Shown here piece after piece: positions 47,619 through 59,329 of a stretch of 64,000 nucleotides of DNA. Where the stretch lies: contig JANEZZ010001907.1 in the NCBI GenBank assembly GCA_026122225.1, forward strand, positions 434,001 through 498,000, given 5' to 3'. This DNA comes from Heloderma charlesbogerti. Lineage: Eukaryota > Chordata > Lepidosauria > Squamata > Helodermatidae. The position numbers and the translations under genes are program-made. The stretch's first letter is position 1. The number at the start of each line of letters is the position of its first letter. A model generated the notes under the pieces. It saw only the letters and a list, made by a program, of their open reading frames with translations, did no database searches and was not told the origin of the DNA.

Positions 47619-47745
47619 TTTTCCAGGCAAAATCATGTGGATTCGGGTTTCCTATTGGAATGAATAGAGATTAAGGAGAAATAAAGGAGGAAGACATTCT
47701 GATTCTACCTTACACAATGCATGCCCATGAGGGTGGACAATAAAG
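47515..47745 (-). repeat. Dispersed repeat, inverted partner of 34995-35207
   Basis: Reverse-complement match to 34995-35207 along its whole length. Contains (AAT)n at 47580-47618, longer than in the partner. Confidence 0.8.
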
Positions 47746-48076
47746 CCACAATTTAAACTTATTTCAGAGAATCTGAATCTTTCTACTGAATCTTTCTACT
47801 GAAACTCCACAGACCTGTTGTGTTTTCTCACATTACTGGTTTCCCCCCTTTATATTAAAAGTGGAATAAACACCTTTGACCAACAAATGTAGGCCCAGAA
47901 TATATATTGTAGCAACAGCAGCAGCATAGAACTACTTCAGCGTACTCTGTGTCATACTCTCCATGGAGGCTGTGTGACATTCACGTGGAAAAGAACCACA
48001 TGGGGTTTGGGCATGCAGAGGTTGCCAGAGTGATGCAGGCCTAGACCACAGGTAAGTGGCTTCCATCCCACCACAG

Positions 48077-48597
48077 CAGGCTTCCACAACCTGGTGCCCT
48101 CCAGGTGTTTTAGACTTTGGATTTCAACTTGAGGGAGGCTCAGAGAGAGGCAACAAGGGAGAGGGCCTTCTTGCAGGTGGCCCTGCAACTGTGGAATAGT
48201 CTCCCCAACAAAACTCACCTGGCACCAACACTGTTAACTTTTTGGCACCAGGTTAAGACCTTCCTCTGCTCACAGGCATTTGGTAGCATATGATGGAGTT
48301 TTAATCAGGTCCTGGATTTTTCTTATTGTTGATTGTTTAAAATGTCTTAGGGGCGTGTGTGTGTGTGCGCGCGCTGTCTGTTGATATATTTGTATGTATA
48401 CTATGTATAATAATGTATTTTAAAGGATTTTAATCTTTGTAAAACTGCCCAGAGAGCTTTGGCTATTGGGCGGTATAGAAATGTAATAAATGATATGAAA
48501 TGGAACACCCATCAGCTCTCGCCAACATGGCCAATGGTCAGAAATGCTGGGAGTTATAATCAAAAACATCTAGAGGGCACCAGGATGAGGAATGCTG
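48077..48597. mobile_element. 17097-type hAT MITE split by an L2 tail
   Basis: The left half CAGGCTTCCACAACCTGG ... GATTTCAACT and the right half CCCATCAGC ... GGAATGCTG together form the family seen at 17097-17220. Flanks CACCACAG (48069-48076) and TACTACAG (48598-48605) match 6 of 8. Confidence 0.7.
48130..48508 (+). mobile_element. L2 LINE 3' end, nested
   Basis: 5'-truncated L2: AGAGAGAGGCAACAAGG, CTGTGGAATAGTCTCCCC, GGCACCAGGTTAAGACC, a GT/GC run at 48354-48376, then AACTGCCCAGAGAGC, TTGGCTATTGGGCGGTATAG and AAATGTAATAAAT. Inserted near the centre of the MITE palindrome. Confidence 0.82.
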
Positions 48598-48599
48598 TA

Positions 48600-50828
48600 C
48601 TACAGGAATACAATAGTTAAGCCCTATAAGAGGCTGAGGAAAAGAACAGCAAGGCTCAAGTAGATTCAGCATGCTTTCAGATGAGGCTTTTACAGTGTCA
48701 TCAACCTGTCTCATTCACAGGAGTTTGAGGCGGGGTCCAGACAACAACATGTTCTACTCGTGACTCTCCCATGTTTTCTTATCGCTTCTTCTATCTTTTT
48801 CATTAGCACAGAAAATCCATTCAGGAGAAAAAGATTGAACAGCTTCACAGTGCTTTCTGACTGCTAGTGCTACGAGCCTAATAAAGTACCCAATAAACCT
48901 TCAATCAAGATATTTTTTTTTCTTGAGGATTTGTACTGCTTTCTCAAAGGGAGAAACAAAATTGCCAGTGCTAACAGCTTTCCTCACACCATTTTCTGTT
49001 GCTGTACCCATTTCTTTCATTTGTTTAATCTCACCACTTTTTAGCTTTTAATTGCAGACTTAAATTCTTGCTGACTAACCACTTCTTCAAAGAACTTAAC
49101 TTGATCATAGAGCCTTGACAGTTCTAATAAAAACTCTGCCACAGGTATTTCTCAGGGGATACCTGTGGCAGAGCACTATATCTAAAATTCTGTAATGGTA
49201 CACTGCTGTGGTACCTTTATTTTTTAAAAAAAAACTCATAATGAAACAGAAGAAAGCTTTCGGCAACAAATATTAAAAAAATAATTTTTCCTCAAGTCGT
49301 CCATGAGATCATTAACAGAGCTATGAAATGGCAGCTGCCATTGAAAAATAGCCAATACAATACCTGATCCACATCTTCCATGCTTAGTCTTTATCCATAT
49401 TCCTCTCAGATACCATATATCAGGTTATCACAATCATTGGAACCACCACCACTTACTCCATTTACTTAATCTGAAATATGTACTTCCTTCAGATTCCACA
49501 CCTGAAGCCTAAATATGGATGAAATGGAAATTTGAATCCACAAATCTAAATTGAAAAGTGCATTCTTTTACTAGTCATTAGACACTAGTGTGAAATTGTG
49601 GTTATTGATTTCTGAAGAATAATTAGTCTGAGTTATACGGGAATGTATTTTTTTAAATTATTTTCCAGCCACCTTTAACGGTGGAAGCTTCTTAAGGCAG
49701 CGAAATGCAGTAGTAAGCATTAGTGCCTGGAAAAGGTAATCTATCTCTTGACTGTCCTGAAACTGCAAACAAAGCTAAGGCAGTCATAGGAATGAAAGTT
49801 GTCATGGGATTACGTAATCATTATGATGAGGTTTTAGATTATTAATTTTCAGTATGAATGAGAATGATATTTGTTTTCTTCCTTGGTTGTGTCTAGGACA
49901 TATCTGGAGGTTGCCCATCATATCATCCTCATTCTAAGCATCAAGTAAGGGATTATTATCCACATGGCTGCTACAGGGAAAAAAAGATAATCCATGCTGA
50001 CTTCCAGCCACTCGCAGCACAAGATGCACCAGTTGTGTGCATCTGCTATCATTCATTGAATTCAACCTACTCCTGCTACATACCAGCCATATGATCCATA
50101 TGATCAGCTCACGGTGCACCAGGTACAGCTGGAATGGAGCACGCTGGCATGGACTAAGCTGGTCATAAGAATAGGCCCCAAGGATTAGAATTAAGAAGCA
50201 GCGCACAGGTGCCAGACAGGGAGTTGACAGTATAGGTAGACTGGAGCAAGTGGTAGCAATAACAGAGTCAAACAGGATAAGTCACCTGGAATGGGGCCCA
50301 ACATAATAGCGATACAAAAGCAGTCAGGTTGCATTCTTCCAAATGCAGTGTACCTTGTACACTGACAAGGTACACTACTGGCAAATCAGAAGGCTAAGCT
50401 GAAGATCTACCAGGGTTCCAGAGCTAGAACTGCCAACATAGACAGTATGACTCCTTGATTTGCCATAAACGCTCCCTTTAGAATGGGAGAATCCATGGTA
50501 AGTGAGTTCCTTCAATACGGAACTGGAACACCAGCTTGTCCAAAACAATGTCCAAAACAGTGATTATTGGGGTGGGTGAGATTCCATTGAATTGAAAGAC
50601 AACATTTTCATTGGGTGGAACACTCAAGGTTTAGGGTGATGCTATTTTTATGTTTTTCATAAACATTAGGGATTCACAGCCATTTAATGTTCTATTCAGC
50701 ATTTACACAATTCAAAACATCATTTTGTGGTTTCTTCTATACAATTTCAGACTGCCTCTCCCCCGCCCAACCACCACCACTTAAAAAAAACCTTCCAAAG
50801 CTTGCTGTGCTTTGAGATTTCTCTTTTA
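48600..50828. other. Non-coding sequence, nothing recognised
   Basis: AT-rich. There is a short inverted pair at 49138-49175 (GCCACAGGTATTTCTC / ATACCTGTGGCAGAG), a hairpin without a clear terminator or RNA context. Confidence 0.4.
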
Positions 50829-51446
50829 TAGGAATGTCAGAGAATTCCGCCATGGATCCCAGGGAGGCCGAATTCCAGTGAATTCGCCCCCCCGGAATCC
50901 GTAGCGGAATGGAGCAACCCACCCCACCATCCTGCGGAAGCCCCCCAGAACAGAGCCTACCTGGCGGCGGCTCCGGTGGTGGTGGTGGCAGCTCCAGCGG
51001 CTCTGGCCACGGTGGCTCTGGCTGCTGCTGGGCTGCGGCCGCAAATGGCAGCCGCTACACCGGCCACCATTTGCGTCCCTTCACTGAGCTGTGATAGGCT
51101 ACATAAATATTTATGTAGCCTATCACGGCAAAAGTGGGGACACAAATGGCGCCCGCTGCACCATTTGCGTCCCCGCTTTTGCTGTGATAGGCTATGTAAA
51201 TATTTACATAGCCTATCACGGCTCAGCGAAGGGACGCAAATGGTGGCTGCTATGCTGGCTGCCATTTGCATCTGCAGACCTGCCACAGCCGGATGACCAG
51301 CTGTGGATGCACCCGGCTGGCGGCTCCGTAGAGTTGCCATGGAGTGGAGCCAGCTGGGGAGGATTCCGGGGGGAGGGACAGAGGACCTCCCCCCAACCCG
51401 CAGATGCCACACTTACAAAACAGGTAAGTGGTTTCATACATCCCTA
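50829..51446. mobile_element. Palindromic hAT-like element, copy 3 (reverse orientation)
   Basis: 618 bp, inverted relative to copies 1 and 2. The left end TAGGAATGTCAGAGAATTCC is the reverse complement of copy 2's right end; the right end is ACTTAC...GTTTCATACATCCCTA. Flanks CTCTTTTA (50821-50828) and CTCTCTTA (51447-51454) match 7 of 8. A symmetric block at 51041-51269 is centred at 51155. It contains GTGATAGGCTACATAAA/TTTATGTAGCCTATCAC (51091-51126), its partner at 51184-51219, a central GGGGAC/GTCCCC pair, and outer GCAAATGGCAGCC/GGCTGCCATTTGC pairs. GGTAAGTGG lies 16 bp from the right end. Confidence 0.88.
51041..51269. repeat. Hierarchical palindrome of copy 3
   Basis: About 229 bp, symmetric around 51155, and itself made of at least five smaller hairpins. 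Compared with copy 1, one outer GTGATAGG hairpin per arm and the GTAGTCTACG pair are missing and GCAAATGG hairpins take the outer and central positions. Confidence 0.88.
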
Positions 51447-51631
51447 CTCTCTTATTAACCACGCGGGTGAAAAGTTCTATCTGGTTCAATGGTAGCAGCT
51501 CAGTTTGTGACCCGCTGTGGTAAAATTAAAAATGTTAATTGAGGGCATATTGCCCTCAGTAAAAGAAAGAGGAGGCCACTAACTCGAGAAAGACACATTA
51601 CAGCAAAAAAAATGCTTGTGTTTTGTTATAA

Positions 51632-51709
51632 TTATATCCAGAGTTAGACCTACGTAGCGTAGACCCATTGAAATGAATGGGACTTAAGTTAGACTAACTT
51701 TGGATACAA
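51632..51709. repeat. Short TIR MITE, relative of 27381-27516
   Basis: TTATATCCAGAGTTAGACC ... CTAACTTTGGATACAA with GTAGACCCATTGAAATG in the middle. Confidence 0.6.
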
Positions 51710-52004
51710 CCCTAAGGTACCACAACCCAAAAAGTATAGAGTACATATTAAGAAGCTGTAATTCTACGTCCTGAGTTTCACTTTCTATTTGTGCCAAGAG
51801 ATCATGTTTCGCTTTCACCACTTCTGAGATCAGGGCTATATATAGCAGGATGGATAGGAGAATGTTCAGCACTGGAACCAGCCTTTTAAGATTTGCCAGT
51901 TTCCTGTCAACGTTTGCCCAAACACAGCTCCATTATATATAGATATATCACATTTTATGCCACCCTTTTCTTATGATGCAGTATTGTTCCAAGCGGGACA
52001 CTGA

Positions 52005-52284
52005 CCTGGTTCACGCATCATGCTGCAATTCCTGGGTTGTTTAACCCAGGAATTGCCAGGGACAAGCGAAGTGACAAGTGCACTGCCTCCGAGGCGTTTG
52101 TTGTTTCCGGTTTCAATCAAGAACACAGGGATGCCCTGTTCCTGGGTTGTTTTGTGACAAGTGAACCTGGAAACCCTGGGTTGTTTATGGATTTCGCAGA
52201 GTTTCCAGGTTGACTTGTTGCTTTGCATTGCCCTGGCAATTTCTGAATTAACCCAGGAATTGCTGTGTGACATGTGAACCGGCC
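52005..52284. mobile_element. Foldback MITE, CCTGGTTCAC / GTGAACCGG ends
   Basis: 280 bp. The left arm CCTGGTTCACGCATCATG and GCAATTCCTGGGTT is mirrored by AACCCAGGAATTGC and GACATGTGAACCGG. Several internal copies of CCTGGGTTGTTT lie between. Flanks CACTGA and CACTGT suggest a 5-bp duplication, not certain. Confidence 0.65.
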
Positions 52285-52289
52285 CACTG

Positions 52290-53425
52290 TGTATGTGTGT
52301 GTGTGAGGAGGGACGGCAGCTGGACTGCTTGATAGAAGCTCGCTGTTGCTTGTGGTGACAGCAAAACCACAGAAAGAAAAACAGCCAGACAAAAAATAAA
52401 GAGAAAAACGCTGCCACTTTTCCTAATAAGCAATTTCCCCACCCCCAAATAATAGCTGAATGGCCTCCCAGATTCATCATCCAAGTGGCAAATTGCCGAG
52501 GGGGGGGGGATTTTGTCTCTACTATATAAACCAGCTGAGCATAGAGCTACATTCTTACACATGACTGTTGTCTATCATGAGACAGAAGCCAATATCAAGA
52601 GCTCCTTTTGTGTATCCATATTTCCTTTTGACACCAGGACTCAAATGTAATGCACTGGAAAATGCCCAGGTTACAGCATATCAAAATGTATGCATTTCAC
52701 ACTTTTATTTTTCACTGACCACTGGGGGGGGGGGAATGAAGTAGCATCAGATTAACTATTTTAACTCTTGCGAACCACAGTGAAAGTTGTGGGAAAGGCA
52801 TGCAGCAAGGCTTCAAATTATGCAGACTGACCTTTCGGCTGAAAGTCTCATACATACCATTTTCTTCTACTTTGTCTTTGTCAGGTGTGTTATGTTCTGG
52901 AGAAAGGTAGGAATTAGAATACTCTACAGCCCGAGAGAGATTTCCCACATAAGAACCATATGATAAATGGAACATGGCATTATGTTTCTAGTCAGACGTT
53001 ACTGGATATTGTCTCGGGCATTTGTGTTGCACATTTTTGCCTTTCCTATCCCCTTCTGTGAAACTGAAGATGAGCAGGAGGAATAAGGAGTTTCCCAGTG
53101 CTTCTCACCATTTTCCAAGCCCCTTACAGCACACTCTCAACAACACAAAGGATTTTATTACTGGAGGGGAGAGGAAACACCAATGGATCATTGACTTGAT
53201 AGGTTGTACCATGCATGGCAACAGGAAAGAAGGCTGTCCAAAGTCAGTTTCTATCCTAGGGTTCTTACAAAGTGGAGATGGCAGTGTCTCACTTCCCTCA
53301 AAATAATGCAAGCCATATCAGAACTCCATATGATGTCTCAATTTCCAGAACATCCAGGAATTCATTCCACTCCCCCTCCCCCACTCCCCTTCAGAGAGAC
53401 TCTTCAGTGGTAAGCTTAGCGTTGT
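52290..53425. other. Non-coding sequence, nothing recognised
   Basis: G-runs at 52501-52510 and 52725-52735. No domain or named repeat. Confidence 0.4.
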
Positions 53426-53426
53426 G

Positions 53427-53562
53427 TAGCCTTCCCCAACTTGTCATCCAAAAAATATGGAGGGTACCAACTCCCACCATTTCTGACCATTGGCCATTCT
53501 GGCTGGGGCTGATGGGAGTTGAAGTCCAAAACAGCTGGAGGGCACCAGGTTAGGGAAGGTTG
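53427..53562. mobile_element. 17097-type hAT MITE
   Basis: TAGCCTTCCCCAACTTG to CACCAGGTTAGGGAAGGTTG with a palindromic core (GGCCATTCTGGCTGGGGCTG). Target duplication not clear. Confidence 0.72.
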
Positions 53563-53564
53563 GT

Positions 53565-54423
53565 GTAATGTGATTATTCATAAAAAGCATGTACCAAATA
53601 CACACACTCTCCACCTCCATACCCATCAGCTATATGAGGATAATCATTCTGAACTCCTAAGATTTTTTCAGAAATTAGCATTGTTTTCAGCCTAGTCTAT
53701 TCAGGTTATGTGCATGATGGGGGCAGGGGTTGCCAAGGGCAAGCCTCCATTACTTCATCCTCTCATCACATCAATCCTGTAACACCTGCTTCAACTGGGA
53801 TGCCATTTCTAGTAGAGAAGAGGCAGGCAGAGGGTAAGTCGGGATCTACTGGTAGATCTCTAGTTGACTTGTAGTAGATCAGCAAGGGTTTCTGACTTCA
53901 ATGGTTTAACTATAGCGATGACAAAAAGCCTCCCACCCACTGAAACAGGAGTAGATTTGTATGTGAAAGCGTTTATGAGCAAACTCCAGTTCTAGATCTG
54001 AAAACAAATTCCTGGGCTGAACATCTGGTCAGAGGCATCCTTGTTTCTCACTTCTATCCCTGCCTTCCTGAGCCACTATTTTGCACCCAACTCCAGCTGT
54101 TGGATTTTGGGGTTCTAGTAAAAACAAAGTAGATCAGGATCTAGCCTCAAGTCTGCCCAGCCCTGTAATAGAGGAAGGGACAGATTCACAAGCAACATTC
54201 AAAGGCCTACTCTTTGTGTTACTCAAATTGTACACATCATATTACTGAGTGGCAATACAGATGCTGCAGAGGAATAACCATGTGGACAAACACAGCTTGT
54301 GGGGAGGAACACTGCCTGCTCCTCAAGAGGTGTACAATCCAATGTACATAATCTAACTAGCAAACAACCTCTAAAAATGTTATTACACTTATAACCCATT
54401 TTTCTTCCATCATAGAAGTCAAG
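53565..54423. other. Non-coding sequence, nothing recognised
   Basis: No coding or repeat feature identified. Confidence 0.4.
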
Positions 54424-54431
54424 CTCTATGG

Positions 54432-54574
54432 CAGGGGTGGAAAACTTCAGGGGCCCCGGGGCCACATTCGATTCCCCCACCCAATCCTTTCCCCAAGGGC
54501 TGCACTCCTGCCACTGTTGCAAAAGAAGGCAGGGGCCCATGTGACCCACAGGCCTGAGGAGTTGCCCATCCCTG
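54432..54574. mobile_element. 143-bp hAT MITE
   Basis: Ends CAGGGGTGGAAAACTTC and GAGTTGCCCATCCCTG. Flanks CTCTATGG (54424-54431) and CTCTAGGG (54575-54582) match 7 of 8. GC-rich, no coding. Confidence 0.8.
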
Positions 54575-54582
54575 CTCTAGGG

Positions 54583-57340
54583 TATACGCAGAATTCTCAA
54601 GATGCCTCCCCTTCCGGTTGTTGCACCATGTGCCTTCAGACCATAGCTGGTGGCCCTTGAGAAAGATTTACTATAGTAACACCTCCTTCTGATTACTGTT
54701 GTTGAAAGGTGGAGGTAGACTAAGGATACCCTTCTTGCCTCTCCTGTTTTCTTAGCCTTCTGTTCCCTGTCAGTGGAACCTGGACTGCACCAATAAATGT
54801 GAACCTATCCATACAAAAGATGGGACCAGACACACCATCAGCAGGAATTCTGGCAGCAGAGGTGGAACAGACTGCATTAAGGGTGCTTGCAAACTAGGCT
54901 CTTATAGCGCCACCACCCTGCCTAAAGCTTTGTAGTGCTTAATGCCAGGCATTCCCGAGACTCAAGCCACACCTGACCAGCTAAACCAGCAAGCTCTTGG
55001 TTATTTCGAGAAGGCAGGAGAGATCCCCCCATGCACAGCATTTGACCTCACATTTGTTTACTGCTTTTATTATGATGTCATAAAAAGTAGCACAATGAGT
55101 GTTCTTTAGACAGATCTCTATTTCTGTCTGTCTTCATTTTCAGTCTTGAATATGTTCAAGAGGAGCCCTTTGAACTTTGCTGTAGGTTTTGACTAACCTT
55201 AGAAATCTGCTTCCCCTATTACTCTGAAACCCTGAAATGTGGTGCCGCCGTCCACAGATTGAAGGCACGCCTCTTGTGTTACTGGGCTATCTGTGTCAAA
55301 GCCAGAGACATACGGGATTTCTTTGGGAAAACCTCCTTATCTATTGCCTCCTCAGTACCAAAATGGACAGTACTGACCCAATGAGAAATGAACTTACCTA
55401 GCATGCACAGCACATGTTCCAGGGGCACACGGATGCTTCCAGCCCCTCACCCCTGAGGTTTGCCTCCTAGAGCACTATCATGTCATGGATTGCTGCACTG
55501 TGCTCCTGTGCTGATTTCTGAAATTACTCAATCACCTTCTCATTGAAAAACAACATGCACACTAAAGTAGAGCACTCCGATGTGTTTATGCTACTGTGAA
55601 GGGATGTGCTATTGGGGGTGGTTGATTTCAGCATCAGTTCCATGGCGTGTGTGCCTTTCCCCCCTTAGTTTGTGCATCTAATTCCTGCTGTATTAATGGG
55701 CATTATGCCTATTGTGCAGCAATAGTTGACTATGCTCCTGGGGTTTGTTGTTATTAAGTTTACCATCAATATTCATGAAGCCAACTTAAAAACAACAACA
55801 ACTATGTGACAAATTATGTTGCACATTACATGTGTACAGTCACTGTGACTTCACTGCTCAATATGATGGCAGAAATAGTCCCAGTACGTTTTTATGGACA
55901 TTTTGGTTTGATATATTGTATCACCATAATCATTCGAGTATCCTAAAATTACAAATGGCCTTATTTTTTTATTTCATCTCTATACTGCCCAATAGCCAAA
56001 GCTCTCTTAATTACATACATCATTATTACTTAATTTGGGGTATTCAAGAAATTATCTGGCCAAGATCAAACACTAGATTTAGGATTTTCTATTCCAAATA
56101 ACCAGTGCATGATGGATTATAGTTGCTGGAATTTTTTTTTACCATAAATACTTAAGCACACAGACACACAATTGGATGAAATGGTATCTTTACTGAAATT
56201 TATCTGAAATTGTTTGTTGCCATGTTTTATTCAGATTCATGTGCCAGTGCATGCCATTTGGGAAGGAATGCAAAGTGACAAAAACCCGGTGACTATTTTC
56301 CCCCCTGCTGTTGCTATAAAAGTATGTTATCTTTTATATGTATCACAGCATTACTTATTTTCAGCTTCACACACAGCACTTTGTCTTTGATTTACGCAAA
56401 CAACTGTGAATGTTTTATATATTTGTGAGGAAGTGAATGATATTAGACTATCAATCCATGGGGACTGCAAATCAGGGGTGGGGGGTGGGGTGGGCGGAGA
56501 AGGCTATTACATTTCAAAAGCTGTTAAATCAGTTGTGCCCCCTGGCTGATTTTGTCAGTTATATTTGCTGTTGGTAAAACTGATGATGCCTAGAATACTG
56601 GCGCAGTCCTGGGAGTGTTGCAGAGTAAATAGCACCAGAGCTGTAAACTGTACCGTGCATCCCACACTTCCTGCATAAACCTGGCTTATATACTACTTCT
56701 GATTAAAGCTGGAAGCTTCTTCTTTTTTTCTTTTTCTTTTTTAAAAAAGGCAGAAATTAGGCCCACGCCTTCTGTCACTGCCTCTAGCTTTGGCCCCCAG
56801 AGCAGTCTGCCAACAGGGCACTGTTCTGCCAGTTGTAAATTTTAATTGGCCATCTGGGGAAAGCACAAACCACTGACTAGAGATTAATCAGTAAATTAAC
56901 CCAGGCATAATACACATTTCCCAGTGGACCTTCGGCAGCTCCGGGCTGGGGAGGAGCAGCTTGGGATTTTAGAGAACTTGTGTAGGGATGCTGTTATTGC
57001 TTCCCACAGTGCAGCCGAACATCTTCTCGGTGTCCTGAAATTCCCTTCCGTGTGACCTTCAGCATGCCCCTGATTTGTATGGCAGTTGCAAAGAGGTTTC
57101 TTTGTAAGTGCTAAACACAGATGGCGCAGGTACCGCGATTGCGGGGGGGGGGGCTGTTGATGAATCAGTGGATGTGACAACTTTTCTCCAGTGAGCTATT
57201 CACTGGGTTTGCTAAAGTGCCTGCAGAAAGAAACAATCGTGTACCTGGAGTTTTACCGCGCTGGTAAATCACAAGAGAATCAAGATTGTTTATGCAGGGC
57301 AGAGTAGCCGGTCCTTAAAAACAAAACAAAACATGCATGC
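54583..57340. other. Non-coding sequence with an L2 tail scrap
   Basis: Only one fragment could be named: 55968-56012 (TATACTGCCCAATAGCC), the L2 3' tail on the minus strand. The rest shows no domain, RNA or repeat unit. Confidence 0.4.
55968..56012 (-). repeat. L2 3' tail scrap
   Basis: TTTATTTCATCTCTATACTG followed by CCCAATAGCCAAAGCTCTC, matching the L2 end at 11285-11330. An extreme 5' truncation. Confidence 0.7.
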
Positions 57341-57372
57341 ACGCGCGCGCGCGCGCACACACACACACACAC
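57341..57372. repeat. (CG)n(CA)n microsatellite
   Basis: ACGCGCGCGCGCGCGC followed by eight CA units; alternating purine-pyrimidine throughout, so able to adopt Z-form DNA. Confidence 0.9.
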
Positions 57373-57466
57373 TTTTCCTGCATAAATGAAAGGAATAAAG
57401 AATATGGATGTGATGGCAGAGAACTTATCTAAATTTTTAGAATCATTTTGCCTTCCCTTTAAAGTG

Positions 57467-57781
57467 GGAGCAGGCAACTTTGGGAGGTCCAGGGGCCATT
57501 TTTGTCACCCTGGAGGCCACACACACCCATGGGTCCCAAAAACACGAGGGAGGGGAATAAAAATATGAATAAAATGGCTTCCAGAGCTGCCGCACAATGC
57601 CCAAAGGCTCAAAATTAGCTTGTTTGCAAGATATTTTTGACCCTTTTGGTGCTCTATAGCAGCTCCAGATGCCATTTTGTTTTGGGGAAAATCATTTTGG
57701 GGGGTCCCCTTGAATGAGGGGTGTGGCGGGGGCTTCTTGGGCCACATGCAGACCATGTACCACATGTTGCTCAGCCCTGCT
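57467..57781. mobile_element. 315-bp hAT MITE with perfect 8-bp duplication
   Basis: Left GGAGCAGGCAACTTTGG, right GTTGCTCAGCCCTGCT. TTAAAGTG stands exactly on both sides (57459-57466 and 57782-57789). No coding capacity. Confidence 0.82.
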
Positions 57782-57984
57782 TTAAAGTGAAGGTGTGGTT
57801 CCCAAGATCCAGCCCAGGAGAAGGGCTGAAAAGCTGTCGAAGGCCTATAGTGCATATTCCCATACTCCATTCACTTAGGAAGGCAGGGAAGAAGTATAAA
57901 ATTACTTCATTTGCCAGTTCCTACTGCAACTCCTGTTCTATCTACTTCTTGTATTTTGGCACTACAGTTTTGTGGCATATAGCC

Positions 57985-58080
57985 AGGAGCCAGTGTTGTG
58001 TAGTGAACAGAATGCTGGATTTTTTGTGAATTGTCCAGAAAGCTTCGGCTATTGGACAGTATAGAAGTGTAATAATTAAA
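57985..58080 (+). repeat. SINE-head scrap and L2 tail
   Basis: GGAGCCAGTGTTGTGTAGTG resembles the tRNA-derived head of squamate SINEs. It is followed by GAATTGTCCAGAAAGC, TTCGGCTATTGGACAGTATA and TAATAATTAAAAAATAAC, an L2-type tail. Either two neighbouring scraps or a SINE with an L2-derived tail. Confidence 0.45.
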
Positions 58081-58174
58081 AAATAACAATAAATTTCAGC
58101 CAGAAACTGCTGAGTTCAGCCAGTTCCTTGCTTAGCCATAATACTCACTGAATGGCCAATAAGCAAGTCATTCT

Positions 58175-58537
58175 TAGTAACGGATGAATCTGTCAATTTC
58201 AGGTTCTCATTTTTCCAGTCTTAAATTTGGTTCAACACAAACTTTGACTTTTTTTTTAATGTTCACACGAACATTCATAAGCATTTTTGTGCACATGTAT
58301 TTTTGCCTAATATTCACATTTTTCAAGCAATTTTCCTAGTATCATGCATTTTTTAACATTTCCCCTAATATACACATTTTTGTATGCATTGTTTGATTGA
58401 AGAACTCCATTGCAAAATTCAGATAAGTGTTAATTTTGAAAGAGAACTGAGTTTCGGTTCACATAGTGGTTCAAGTGAGTGAAATGAGGTGAATTTGCAT
58501 CCAAATGTAAATGGAATGAATTTCTCCCCCATTCCTA
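58175..58537. mobile_element. 363-bp hAT-like element with perfect 8-bp duplication
   Basis: Starts TAGTAACGGATGAATC, ends CCCCATTCCTA, flanked by exact GTCATTCT copies (58167-58174 and 58538-58545). The AT-rich interior repeats words like CACATTTTT and GCATTTTT, as does the element at 35640-36044, so the two may belong to one family. Confidence 0.83.
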
Positions 58538-58545
58538 GTCATTCT

Positions 58546-59204
58546 CCCTCAGTTTAACCCAGGACTGGCTCAAGACGTCCCTTACCAAGTCAAGGTGCAT
58601 AGTACCAAAGGCTATTCAAATTACTTTTGCACCAGAAGTGAAAATCTCAGTAGCACCTCCCTCCCCACCCCTGTCAGTAAAAACACAAAAACAAATTAGG
58701 GTGCAATTACCATAAGTCCCCAAACTCAGAGGCTTACAGTCATCCAGTGCAGAGCAGGAGGAGCAGCAGAGGTGATCTTTGCCTCCCTGTTCCTCCTGCT
58801 CTGCATTTTTGCTTGGTTAGTAGGCTTTTTTGCCTATCTAGCTGGGGTGCTCCAGAGGAGGAGGGAAGGAGGCTGGAAAGACCCCAGGATAGCTCGTATC
58901 CTGGCCTCTCCGGTCTTCTTCCCTCTCCACTCACTGAAATGCCCTCTTTCCTCATCCTCTGAGGTCACATTCCTGACCTTGGAGAGCAGCCAATGTGGTG
59001 GTTCCCACACCAGCTGTGAGGGGGAGTGGGGTCAGAACTCTGATTCCCAGCTCAGACTTCAGATCTGGGAATCTGAACTATCCTACAGCCCCGCAGATGC
59101 TTTCTAGGGGCCATAGGATCATTCTCTTAAATAACTAGCAATTTGCTTCCCTTTCATGACCCCCCAAATCTGCTCCCTGAAGTGATCTCCTCACTCTGCC
59201 TAAT
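58546..59204. other. Non-coding sequence
   Basis: A plus-strand frame at 58772-59107 begins with a hydrophobic, signal-like stretch (FASLFLLLCIFAWLVGFFA) but shows no domain after it. No splice or promoter evidence, so not called a gene. Confidence 0.35.
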
Positions 59205-59325
59205 GGTATTTTATTTATTTATTACCTTTCTATACTGCTCAATCGCTGAAGGTCTCTGGGTGGTTCACAAAACAAAACTTAAAACCACAAAATACAATAA
59301 CATAGAAAAACAGAAGTTTAAAACA
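59205..59325 (-). repeat. L2 3' tail
   Basis: TTTATTTATTACCTTTCTAT, ACTGCTCAATCGCTGAAGG and TCTCTGGGTGGTTCACAAAA followed by an A-rich run, matching 11265-11440. Confidence 0.78.
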
Positions 59326-59329
59326 GAAT

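Noticed and set aside
49138..49175. Short perfect hairpin, microRNA-like
   Set aside because: Arms are too short with no extended stem; no expression evidence is available from sequence.
58772..59107. Frame with a signal-peptide-like start
   Set aside because: Hydrophobic start only; nothing domain-like follows and an L2 tail lies just downstream.
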